Below are positions 1-6,385 of a stretch of DNA of 11,422 bases, in pieces. Each line of letters begins with the position of its first letter. The first letter of the stretch is position 1. The stretch is from Candidatus Gastranaerophilales bacterium (GTDB lineage: Bacteria; Cyanobacteriota; Vampirovibrionia; Gastranaerophilales; CAJFVJ01): positions 1 through 11,422 of the forward strand of contig JAQUTS010000039.1 of the NCBI GenBank assembly GCA_028694275.1, given 5' to 3'. The notes under the pieces are model-generated. The model was given only the letters and a program-made list of their open reading frames with translations, was not told the DNA's origin and did not search any database. The translations under genes were made by a program, and so were the position numbers.

Positions 1-1
1 T

Positions 2-514
2 GAAAAAGAAGACGAAGATACTTCATTTTCAGATGGGGCGTTTGATCTTGAGGAAGCTATGAAAAAAACCTCTTTCCAATACTCTGAACAAGATAATATT
101 CAACCTGAGCAAATACCTGAAGATGCTGATATTGATGCTGAAAAAATTCGCATTGAAAAGGAACGTCAACTCAAAGAGCGAGCTGAAGAAGACAGATTAC
201 AAAAAGAAGCTGTTGAAAAGCAAAGACTTGAATTGGCAAAGCAAAAAGAAGAAAACGAACCAAAAGAGGACATAGAGGCTAAAATGCTTGAGGAGGCTTT
301 TGATACAGAGGATATTCACAATGACATTATCACCGTAGAAGAAGGCGATGATGCTCCACCTCTTTTCATTGAAGTGTTTTTTAGATGTTGCGGCGTATAC
401 GGGAAATTGTACTCAAACATCAACAAAACACACTATGTAGGCAAATGCCCTAAATGCAAAGCAAAACTTACAGCACCGTATGGTGATTCTCCAAGATTTG
501 GGCTTCGTCAGTAG
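2..514 (+). CDS. C-terminal part of an acidic coiled-coil protein with a zinc ribbon
   Basis: The reading frame is open from the left edge, so the gene starts upstream; an internal Met codon at 59 is not a convincing start because the frame is open before it and no ribosome site precedes it. The visible 170 residues begin acidic, then run through a highly charged Glu/Lys/Arg/Gln stretch, roughly residues 47-95 of the fragment, that should form a long helix or coiled coil. After an acidic linker comes a compact cysteine module: a CCG element, then CPKC about 24 residues later, matching a zinc-ribbon or rubredoxin-like knuckle. No membrane segment is visible. The stop TAG at 512-514 directly abuts the hisS stop on the other strand. 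I do not recognise the family. A role in binding nucleic acid or protein would be a guess from the zinc ribbon alone. That it is a real gene is well supported; the function is unknown. Confidence 0.75.
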   Translation, partial: EKEDEDTSFSDGAFDLEEAMKKTSFQYSEQDNIQPEQIPEDADIDAEKIRIEKERQLKERAEEDRLQKEAVEKQRLELAKQKEENEPKEDIEAKMLEEAFDTEDIHNDIITVEEGDDAPPLFIEVFFRCCGVYGKLYSNINKTHYVGKCPKCKAKLTAPYGDSPRFGLRQ

Positions 515-1747
515 TTATTTTAGTTTTGTGCAAATTTCATCTTTTGCAATTTTGATTTGTTCAGAAGTTGCAAGATTTTTAACTGTCAAAGTTTTTGATG
601 AGAGCTCGTCTTCACCGATTATAATGGCATATTTTGCACCAATTTTTCCTGCTTTTTCGATTTGTTTGCCGAATTTTTTATTTGCAAGATCAAAATCAAC
701 GGCGTAGCCTTCTGATCGTAGTTTTTGCGAAAGTTTGAAGGCTTCTTCTTGAAAATTTGTTACGATGAAAGCGTCAATGGATGGTTCTGTTATTTCAGGC
801 ATTAGGGTGTAAAGTCTTTCCATACCCATTGCAAAACCGATTCCCGGTGTACTTTCACCACCAAGCATTTCAACAAGGCCGTCGTAACGCCCACCTCCGC
901 ATACTGCGCTTTGAGCTCCAAGTGCATTTGATTTGATTTCAAAAACTGTTCTGTTGTAATAGTCCAAACCTCTTACTAGAAGCTTGTTTACATTGTAGTC
1001 AATGCCTAAAATATCAAGATATTTTTTGACTTCCGTGAAGTGTTCAACACAATCAGGGCATATAAATTCTTCATTTATTGCTTTTTGGATTGATTCTTTT
1101 GCCAGTAGTTCTTGGCATTTTGGGTTTTTGCAATCTAAAATCCTAAGCGGGTTTTTTTCGAATCGCATTTTGCAATCAGGACAATATTCATCTAATTCAG
1201 GCTCGATAGCTTTTTTTAGATTTTCTCTGTAGCCGTTTCTGCATTCTTTGCATCCTATTGAGTTGATTTCAAGTGAAAGATTGGGAATGGAAAGGGCTTT
1301 TAAATAGTTCATCGCGAGCGCAATAATTTCAGCATCAGCAGCAGGATTTGCAAGACCAAACATCTCAACGCCTACTTGGTGGAATTGTCTTTGGCGGCCT
1401 GCTTGAGGGCGTTCATAACGGAACATAGGGCCTTTGTACCAAATTTTGACAGGGCTTGGGAGTCTGTGCATACCGTTTTCGATATATGCTCTTACTACTC
1501 CTGCAGTGTTTTCCGGGCGAAGAGTCAATGATCGCTCTGCGATTTCAAATGTGTACATTTCTTTGTTGACGATATCCGTTGAATCACCAACTCCGCGAGC
1601 AAAAAGTTCTGTGGCCTCAAAAATTGGCGTGCGTAGCTCTTGGAAATTTGCATTTTGGAAAACTTCTATTGCTTTTTGCTCCATAAATTGCCATTTGTAG
1701 CTGTCTTTTGGCAAAATATCTTTTGTACCTTTTTGGGCTTTAATCAT
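515..1747 (-). CDS. hisS: Histidyl-tRNA synthetase
   Basis: This is a class II synthetase that charges tRNA-His with histidine using ATP in the cytoplasm. The 410-residue length is normal. Visible motifs are the N-terminal GTKDILP (7-13), the motif 2 region with RPENT (77-81) and FRYERPQAGRQRQFHQ (109-124), the histidine-specific LVRGLDYYNRTVFEI (257-271), GGGRYDG (284-290), and motif 3 GIGFAMGMERL (302-312). The C-terminal anticodon-binding domain runs from about 324 to the end. The insertion domain carries four cysteine pairs (166/169, 189/192, 206/211, 230/233), which suggests bound zinc; cysteine-rich versions also occur in Clostridia, from memory. The start is firm: an AGGAG ribosome site six bases upstream overlaps the last codons and stop of rph, only three bases away, so translation is probably coupled. 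It is the second gene of an rph-hisS operon and ends back to back with the plus-strand gene. Confidence 0.98.
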   Translation of the reverse strand: MIKAQKGTKDILPKDSYKWQFMEQKAIEVFQNANFQELRTPIFEATELFARGVGDSTDIVNKEMYTFEIAERSLTLRPENTAGVVRAYIENGMHRLPSPVKIWYKGPMFRYERPQAGRQRQFHQVGVEMFGLANPAADAEIIALAMNYLKALSIPNLSLEINSIGCKECRNGYRENLKKAIEPELDEYCPDCKMRFEKNPLRILDCKNPKCQELLAKESIQKAINEEFICPDCVEHFTEVKKYLDILGIDYNVNKLLVRGLDYYNRTVFEIKSNALGAQSAVCGGGRYDGLVEMLGGESTPGIGFAMGMERLYTLMPEITEPSIDAFIVTNFQEEAFKLSQKLRSEGYAVDFDLANKKFGKQIEKAGKIGAKYAIIIGEDELSSKTLTVKNLATSEQIKIAKDEICTKLK

Positions 1748-1750
1748 TTT

Positions 1751-2467
1751 TTACTCCTGTTGCAGTGCTTCTTTTTGAAGCTCAATAATCTTTTTAATAC
1801 CATTTTCGCTCATTTTGAGCATTTCAAACATTTGCTCTTGTGTATATGGTGCACCTTCTGATGTGGCCTGGAATTCGACCAGCGAGCCATCTTCCATCAT
1901 AACAATATTTGAATCAACATCGGCTTGTGAGTCTTCTTCATACTCCAAATCAAGTCTGATTTCACCCTCTACAATCCCTGCACTTATTGCTGCTATAGGT
2001 TGAATAATCGGGCTTTGTTCAAGTTTTTCGTCTTTGATAAGTTTATTTATTGCATCAACTAAGGCAACATACCCACCAGAAATGCTTGCAGTGCGTGTGC
2101 CGCCATCGGCTTGTATTACATCTGCATCGATTGTAATTGTACGAGGACCAAGCTTATTCAAATCCACGCAAGCGCGCAACGAGCGGCCTATAAGACGTTG
2201 AATTTCTTGTGTGCGGCCTGAGAGTCTTATTCCTCTTTCTCTGTCTACTCTTGTGTGAGTTGACCCCGGGAGAAGAGAATATTCAGCTGTAATCCAGCCT
2301 TTATTTTCATCATCTTTCATCCATCTGGGTTGTTTTTCATCAACTGATGCTGTAACGATGACTTTTGTATCGCCAAATTCGACCAAAACTGACCCAAGGG
2401 CATGTTTTGTGTAATTACGGGTAAATTTGATTTCTCTAAGTTCGTTGTTTTTTCTGTTATTTCGCAT
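1751..2467 (-). CDS. rph: Ribonuclease PH
   Basis: RNase PH is a phosphate-dependent 3'-5' exoribonuclease that trims the last nucleotides from tRNA precursors and also degrades structured RNA; it forms a hexameric ring of the RNase PH fold. The full 238 residues match the family length. Visible signatures are GWITAEYSLLPGST (57-70), the phosphate-binding region SGRTQEIQRLIGRSLRA (83-99, with Arg85), DADVIQADGGTRTASISGGY (114-133, with Arg125), and the metal-site segment EEDSQADVDSN (177-187). The start ATG at 2467-2465 has a GAAAGG ribosome site about ten bases upstream. It is the first gene of the minus-strand operon with hisS and is divergent from metG, sharing a 72-bp intergenic region. 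Pairing with hisS is not the classical context, where rph is often beside an ITP pyrophosphatase gene, but both products act on tRNA. Confidence 0.98.
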   Translation of the reverse strand: MRNNRKNNELREIKFTRNYTKHALGSVLVEFGDTKVIVTASVDEKQPRWMKDDENKGWITAEYSLLPGSTHTRVDRERGIRLSGRTQEIQRLIGRSLRACVDLNKLGPRTITIDADVIQADGGTRTASISGGYVALVDAINKLIKDEKLEQSPIIQPIAAISAGIVEGEIRLDLEYEEDSQADVDSNIVMMEDGSLVEFQATSEGAPYTQEQMFEMLKMSENGIKKIIELQKEALQQE

Positions 2468-2473
2468 TATTAA

Positions 2474-2502
2474 TTGCCTTTCGACTAGGTTTTTGTTAAT
2501 TT
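2474..2502 (+). promoter_or_regulatory. Putative metG promoter, extended -10 type
   Basis: TTGCCT at 2474-2479 lies 17 bases before TAATTT at 2497-2502, which is preceded by TGT, giving an extended -10. Transcription would begin near 2509, about 31 bases before the metG ATG. The mRNA would include the AGAGG ribosome site at 2526-2530. It lies within the 72-bp divergent region shared with rph. For the rph side only a TATACT at 2509-2504 on the minus strand is seen, without a good -35. This is a pattern match only. Confidence 0.4.
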
Positions 2503-2539
2503 AAGTATATATCAAAAGATTTTTTAGAGGGTAGTTTTT

Positions 2540-4096
2540 ATGGAAAAATTTTATATCACAACGGCAATAGATTATGTGAACGGGGCTCCTCATATTGGCC
2601 ATGCATACGAAAAAATTGCGACTGATGTGATTGCAAGACACCAAAAACAACGCGGTAAAGATGTTTATTTTTTGACGGGTTCTGATGAACACGGCATCAA
2701 AATCCAAAAAACTGCTGCTGCTTTGAATATGACTCCAAAACAACTCTGTGATTCAAATGTTGCCAAGTTTAAAGATACTTGGGAACTTTTAGAAATTGAT
2801 TATGATCAATATATCAGAACAACGGATGAAAACCACGAAAAAACGGTCCAAAAAATCTTCCAAAAACTTCTCGATAAAGGTGCAATTTATAAGGATTCCT
2901 ACACAGGTCTTTATTGTAGCGGATGTGAGTGTTTTTTGAACGAAAAAGATCTCACCGAAGACGGGCTTTGTCCCGATCATTTGGTTAAACCTGAAGAAGT
3001 TAAAGAAGAAAACTATTTTTTCAAGCTGACTGATTATAAAGAACAACTTAAAGAATATGTAAAAAAGGCTGTAAAACCTGAATTTAGGGTCAATGAGGTG
3101 TTGAACCAAATTGATGATATTCGCGATATAAGTGTTTCTCGCTCATCTGAGACTTTGCAGTGGGGGATACCTGTTTCGGGGGATGATTCACAGGTTATTT
3201 ATGTATGGATTGATGCACTTTCCAACTATATAACAGCCATTGGTTATGATACAGAAGCCCCATCAGATAAATTCAAACAATACTGGCCTGCAAACTGTCA
3301 TATGATAGGCAAAGATATTCTCAAATTCCACTCTATTTATTGGCCTGCTATATTGATGGCGCTTGATGTAGAGTTGCCTGAGACAATTTTTGCTCACGGT
3401 TGGATAACGATAGATGAGCAAAAAATGGGTAAATCGCTCGGAAATGTGATTTCTCCTGCCAGCTTGATGGGAACTTTTGAACTTCAAAATGTGGATCCTA
3501 TTAGATATTTCTTTATGACTACAACTCCATTTGGCAAAGACGGTAACTATTCAGATGAAGATTTTAAGGCAAAAGTCAATTCTGATTTGGCCAACAATAT
3601 GGGCAATTTGCTAAATCGTTCATTGAGTATGTTATGCAAATATTTTGACGGAGAAATTAAACCTGAGTTTGTATCAGATTCTTTGAAAGATAAGGCTCTT
3701 CAAACTCCACCAAGGGTTTTGGAGGCTTTTGATAATTATGCAATCGAGCAAGCTGCTGAAGCTGTTATTGAGCTTGTTAATGATACCAACAAATATGTGA
3801 ATGATAATGCTCCTTGGACTCTTGCAAAAGAAGAAAAATGGCAAGAATGTGGGCAGGCAATCTATAATACCCTTGAAACTATGCGCCATGTTGCGGTTTT
3901 GATTTATCCTATTTGCCCTAATATAGCTCAAGACATTTGGGAACAGCTTTGTTGTGAAGGAAAAGTCTCTGAGTACAAAATTTCTGAGCTGAAATGGAGC
4001 GACTTAAAAATAGGCAAAATCGCGTCAAAAGAAACTGTAAAACCTGTATTTTTGCGTATAGATTCTGAATTTGCAGGGGATAAAAAGAAAAAATAA
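2540..4096 (+). CDS. metG: Methionyl-tRNA synthetase, form without C-terminal tRNA-binding domain
   Basis: This class I synthetase charges initiator and elongator tRNA-Met with methionine. The 518-residue protein shows the HIGH signature (18-21, in APHIGHAYE), TGSDEHG (46-52), a zinc knuckle with Cys126, Cys129, Cys144 and His147, and the KMSKS loop in the variant form KMGKS (295-299). The methionine-site region around WIDALSNY (223-230) and the helical anticodon-binding domain (about 370-500) are also present. The chain stops after a typical KPVFLRID segment with a short lysine tail, exactly where longer MetRS proteins continue into an EMAP/Trbp111-like domain, so this is the monomeric short form. 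The start is supported by AGAGG nine bases upstream. The stop overlaps the tatD start (TAATG), so the two genes are translationally coupled. A metG-tatD pairing is common in bacteria. Confidence 0.98.
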   Translation: MEKFYITTAIDYVNGAPHIGHAYEKIATDVIARHQKQRGKDVYFLTGSDEHGIKIQKTAAALNMTPKQLCDSNVAKFKDTWELLEIDYDQYIRTTDENHEKTVQKIFQKLLDKGAIYKDSYTGLYCSGCECFLNEKDLTEDGLCPDHLVKPEEVKEENYFFKLTDYKEQLKEYVKKAVKPEFRVNEVLNQIDDIRDISVSRSSETLQWGIPVSGDDSQVIYVWIDALSNYITAIGYDTEAPSDKFKQYWPANCHMIGKDILKFHSIYWPAILMALDVELPETIFAHGWITIDEQKMGKSLGNVISPASLMGTFELQNVDPIRYFFMTTTPFGKDGNYSDEDFKAKVNSDLANNMGNLLNRSLSMLCKYFDGEIKPEFVSDSLKDKALQTPPRVLEAFDNYAIEQAAEAVIELVNDTNKYVNDNAPWTLAKEEKWQECGQAIYNTLETMRHVAVLIYPICPNIAQDIWEQLCCEGKVSEYKISELKWSDLKIGKIASKETVKPVFLRIDSEFAGDKKKK

Positions 4097-4860
4097 TGCT
4101 TATTGATACACACGCTCACATTGATTTTGATGATTATCAACAGGACTTTAAAAAAGTCTTGCAAGAGGCCAAAGAGCAAGGTGTTGAAAAGATAATTATT
4201 CCGGGAGTTGAACCATCAACTTTTGGAAGGATTATTGATTTGGTTAATAAGTATGAAAATGTTTATGGCGCGATAGGTATACACCCCTCTGATGCGCTCA
4301 AGTGGACTGATGAATCTTATGATGAAATAAAATCACTGGCAAAAAACCCAAAAATCGTTGCTATTGGAGAGATAGGTCTTGATTATTATTGGGATAAGAC
4401 ATTCATAGATAAGCAAAAAGAGATTTTTATAAAGCAAATTGAAATAGCAAAAGAACTTAAAAAACCCGTAATTGTCCACGATAGAGAAGCCCATGGGGAT
4501 ACTCTTGAAATCCTAAAACAAACCAACGCCAAAGAAGTTGGCGTTGTGATGCATTGTTTTTCAGGGAGTACGGAATTTGCTCAAGAGTGTATAAAAGAAG
4601 GGTTTTATGTAGCCTTTGGAGGTGTGATTACCTTCAAAAATGCAAAAAAAGCAAAAAATGCCGCGCAAGTCGTGCCTCTAGAAAAACTGCTTTTGGAAAC
4701 AGATTCGCCTTTTTTAACGCCTGAACCCTACAGAGGCAAAACAAACCATCCTAAGTATGTCAGGATAATCGCTGAGGCTATTTCTGAATTAAAGGGTGTA
4801 GACTTTAAGGATATTGAATCAGCTACAACTCTTAACGCGCAGAAACTGTTTCGTATTTAA
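4096..4860 (+). CDS. tatD: TatD-family metal-dependent deoxyribonuclease
   Basis: TatD proteins are TIM-barrel metallohydrolases of the amidohydrolase type. Characterised members are 3'-5' exonucleases acting on DNA and RNA, with roles in DNA repair and RNA quality control. The 254-residue length is standard. Metal ligands are visible in order: THAH with His6 and His8, GEIGLDYYW with Glu92, VHDR with His128, HCFSG with His153, and ETDSPFLTPEPYRG with Asp203. GIHP (61-64) is also conserved. The ATG shares one base with the metG stop codon, so translation is coupled and both genes come from the metG promoter. The last 29 bases overlap the end of the convergent thioesterase gene, and no terminator follows directly. 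The true substrate in this organism cannot be read from sequence. Confidence 0.96.
   Translation: MLIDTHAHIDFDDYQQDFKKVLQEAKEQGVEKIIIPGVEPSTFGRIIDLVNKYENVYGAIGIHPSDALKWTDESYDEIKSLAKNPKIVAIGEIGLDYYWDKTFIDKQKEIFIKQIEIAKELKKPVIVHDREAHGDTLEILKQTNAKEVGVVMHCFSGSTEFAQECIKEGFYVAFGGVITFKNAKKAKNAAQVVPLEKLLLETDSPFLTPEPYRGKTNHPKYVRIIAEAISELKGVDFKDIESATTLNAQKLFRI
4524..4546 (+). repeat. Perfect 9-bp hairpin inside tatD
   Basis: CAACGCCAA (4524-4532) and TTGGCGTTG (4538-4546) are perfect reverse complements separated by five bases, within the tatD coding sequence (residues around 143-151). The stem is GC-richer than its surroundings and should fold in the mRNA. No T-run follows, so it is not an intrinsic terminator. 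It may be a chance result of codon use. Confidence 0.6.
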
Positions 4861-5254
4861 TTTGTTCTAGTTTTTGATAAATTTCATCAGGGATTTGTCT
4901 GTTTAGTTTGCCATTAAGGCTTGTAGTTACCAGTGTTGATGTTGCTATGACAAATATTTTGCCTGTGGTTTTGTCAATTACTTTCGTTTCAAATTTCATT
5001 GATGTTTTTTTGAGTTCAATTAATGTCGTCTCGACTATAATTTGGTCAAAAAGTTTGGCAGAGGCCTTGTATCTGATATTCAATTCAACAACAGGAAAAA
5101 GAGTTCCTGCTTTTTCAAGAGAATGTACGTCCATAAACACATTACAAAATTCTGTACGTGAGCGTTCAACCCATCTGGTATAAGCACCATGCCAAACAAC
5201 ACCGTAACAATCGGTGTCTGAGTAGTATATTTTGTCCTCAAAAGAGTGTTTCAT
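4832..5254 (-). CDS. Hot-dog fold acyl-CoA thioesterase (YbgC/4HBT family)
   Basis: The 140-residue protein has the 4-hydroxybenzoyl-CoA thioesterase signature at its N-terminus: YYSDTDCYGVVWHGAYTRW (10-28), with the catalytic-type Asp15 and His22, followed by ER.RTEF on the long hot-dog helix. It probably hydrolyses an acyl-CoA thioester in the cytoplasm; the acyl substrate cannot be predicted. One difference from the usual YHANY motif is HGAY, which still keeps the His. Homologues in proteobacteria often sit beside tol-pal genes, which are not seen here, so it stands alone. The ribosome site AGGAG is 12 bases upstream of the ATG, slightly long, but no other in-frame start is closer. Its 3' end overlaps tatD by 29 bp. 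It lies downstream of ffs on the same strand but is separated from it by a terminator-like hairpin. Confidence 0.92.
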   Translation of the reverse strand: MKHSFEDKIYYSDTDCYGVVWHGAYTRWVERSRTEFCNVFMDVHSLEKAGTLFPVVELNIRYKASAKLFDQIIVETTLIELKKTSMKFETKVIDKTTGKIFVIATSTLVTTSLNGKLNRQIPDEIYQKLEQIKYETVSAR

Positions 5255-5290
5255 AGTGTTTTTATGCTCCTAGAGAGTTTGCTTTGCAAA

Positions 5291-5320
5291 TTCTTATGCC
5301 GCCTTCGTCCAGTTTCACAA
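5291..5320 (-). promoter_or_regulatory. Weak candidate promoter for the thioesterase gene
   Basis: On the minus strand TTGTGA (5320-5315) is followed after 18 bases by TAAGAA (5296-5291), about 37 bases before the start codon. The -35 would overlap the T-run of the upstream terminator. The match is poor; it is offered because the gene needs its own promoter if the terminator works. Confidence 0.2.
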
Positions 5321-5348
5321 AAAGTCAAAGCTTTTCACTTTGACTTTT
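5319..5348. terminator. Hairpin terminator after ffs, possibly bidirectional
   Basis: AAAAGTCAAAG (5320-5330) and CTTTGACTTTT (5338-5348) are a perfect 11-bp inverted repeat with a seven-base loop. On the minus strand the stem ends in a run of five T, giving a simple intrinsic terminator for the SRP RNA transcript. On the plus strand it is followed by TTTTAATTTT, so it could also stop metG-tatD read-through after it has crossed the antisense strand of the thioesterase gene. The stem is AT-rich and therefore weak for its length. Confidence 0.7.
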
Positions 5349-5365
5349 AATTTTACATCCGACAA

Positions 5366-5460
5366 TTGATAGCGACACCCGAGAGGTATTGACTTATTGC
5401 TGCTACGTTCCCGTCCTGACAAGGTTCGCCAGCCTCTCGCCGCCGCTGCCCGTTTCCGAG
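5366..5460 (-). ncRNA. ffs: Signal recognition particle RNA, small bacterial (4.5S) type
   Basis: The minus strand holds the SRP RNA domain IV core: GTCAGG, then ACG-GGAA-CGT forming the conserved GGAA tetraloop (5414-5405), then AGCAGC. This is the symmetric loop that binds the M domain of Ffh. The flanking arms pair as expected: CGAGAGG with CCTCTCG (7 bp) and, outside a small internal loop, AGCGGC with GTCGCT (6 bp, one G-U). The RNA is short, with no Alu domain, so it is the 4.5S-like form. It acts with Ffh and FtsY in co-translational targeting of membrane proteins. The ends are approximate: the 5' end is set from the promoter and the 3' end from the outer stem. A hairpin terminator follows at 5319-5348. 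Confidence 0.93.
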
Positions 5461-5467
5461 CATTTTG

Positions 5468-5496
5468 ATATTAGCACGAATGTTGATTGATTTCAA
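5468..5496 (-). promoter_or_regulatory. ffs promoter
   Basis: On the minus strand TTGAAA (5496-5491) is followed after exactly 17 bases by TAATAT (5473-5468), preceded by TGC as an extended -10. The predicted start near 5461-5460 is just ahead of the SRP RNA. This is the best promoter in the window, as expected for a stable, abundant RNA. Confidence 0.75.
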
Positions 5497-5512
5497 TAAA
5501 TTCCAATCAACA
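5481..5512. repeat. 9-bp inverted repeat around the ffs -35 element
   Basis: TGTTGATTG (5481-5489) and CAATCAACA (5504-5512) are perfect reverse complements 14 bases apart. The -35 hexamer of the ffs promoter lies in the middle. It could be an operator or an incidental dyad. No known binding motif is recognised. Confidence 0.5.
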
Positions 5513-5565
5513 AAAGATTAACCTTTTGGTCTATGAGATTTTGACCTGTTAGCTGATTATTCTTT

Positions 5566-5592
5566 TTGCAACAGCTTTTACAATGTTAATAC
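5566..5592 (+). promoter_or_regulatory. Weak candidate promoter for the TPR gene
   Basis: TTGCAA (5566-5571) lies 15 bases ahead of TAATAC (5587-5592), which has an upstream TGT. Transcription would begin about 12 bases before the GTG start at 5611. The spacing is short, so confidence is low. The rest of the 5497-5610 stretch shows nothing else I can identify. Confidence 0.3.
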
Positions 5593-5610
5593 GGCAAAAG
5601 ATATACGAGA

Positions 5611-6384
5611 GTGGGGGAACCGGTGGAGGTTGTATCAAACGTTTTTAAGAAAAATCTAAGTTCGATGACGAATAAAATCGAACTTAATACTTCGCCTGCT
5701 TATGATCATTATATTAAAGCAGAAGCCTTGCGCCTTAGCGGCGTGTATGACGGTGCTATGCAAGAGTATTTAAAGGCTATTTTTTTGAACAAAAATTATG
5801 CAGAAGCATATAAAGGCCTTGGAATTCTTAATAAAAACTCAGGAAATTATGATGATGCTATATCAAATTTGAAAAAATCCATTGAGAGAATGCCTTTTGA
5901 CAGACAAGCATACAATGAGCTTGCTATTTGCTATATGGATACTCAAAAGTATTGTTGTGCACTAAAAGCACTACGAAAAGCCATAAAAATTGATCCGAAT
6001 TATATTGAACCTCAATTCAATCTTGCTATCGTGCATGAAATGATGAATGAAAACGATATGGCTTTTTCTACATATCAAAAAATTATTGAACAGCGACCAA
6101 GCTATTTGGCTGCTTACAATAATATGGCTACATTGTATTTGCGTCTTGATGAAACTAGAAAAGCGTTGGAGCTTTTTAAACAGCTTACGGAAATAAATCC
6201 TGAATATCACAGAGCTTACCTTGGTGCGGCAATGTGTTATGACAAGATGGATAGGTTTGCCTTGGCTCGCAAATTCTATAAGAAATATCTCGAGATGAAG
6301 CCTGGTTCAGACAATGCACTTTATATCACACAAAGGCTCAAAAAGATGAAAAATACATCAGAAGCTTGTTTGGCGTTGGTATAA
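5611..6384 (+). CDS. Tetratricopeptide (TPR) repeat protein, six repeats
   Basis: The 257-residue protein consists of a roughly 28-residue N-terminal tail and six contiguous 34-residue TPRs in exact register: 29-62, 63-96, 97-130, 131-164, 165-198 and 199-232. Typical residues are present, such as AYNELAICY, A-L-A-IKIDPN and AYNNMATLY, ending in Pro at the repeat boundaries. TPR stacks form a right-handed superhelical groove that binds peptides or partner proteins; no enzyme domain, signal peptide or membrane segment is present, so it is a cytoplasmic scaffold. The start is uncertain: GTG at 5611 is the first in frame after a stop, and a second GTG at 5623 has a GGGGGA ribosome-like site just before it. 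The gene converges on the minus-strand 448-residue gene with only one base between stops. No partner can be assigned. Confidence 0.9.
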   Translation: MGEPVEVVSNVFKKNLSSMTNKIELNTSPAYDHYIKAEALRLSGVYDGAMQEYLKAIFLNKNYAEAYKGLGILNKNSGNYDDAISNLKKSIERMPFDRQAYNELAICYMDTQKYCCALKALRKAIKIDPNYIEPQFNLAIVHEMMNENDMAFSTYQKIIEQRPSYLAAYNNMATLYLRLDETRKALELFKQLTEINPEYHRAYLGAAMCYDKMDRFALARKFYKKYLEMKPGSDNALYITQRLKKMKNTSEACLALV

Positions 6385-6385
6385 G

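Noticed and set aside
480..707. 75-codon plus-strand frame overlapping the ends of the first gene and hisS
   Set aside because: It is a shadow of the hisS 3' end; hisS is certain from its motifs.
515..1747. Four cysteine pairs in the HisRS insertion domain as a novelty
   Set aside because: From memory similar cysteine-rich insertions occur in Clostridial HisRS, so it is a known variant and not a finding.
5371..5447. Possible tRNA or tmRNA fragment, because of a GTTCG-like sequence in this GC-rich block
   Set aside because: The strand and the conserved GTCAGG...GGAA...AGCAGC core with paired arms identify SRP RNA; no cloverleaf is formed.
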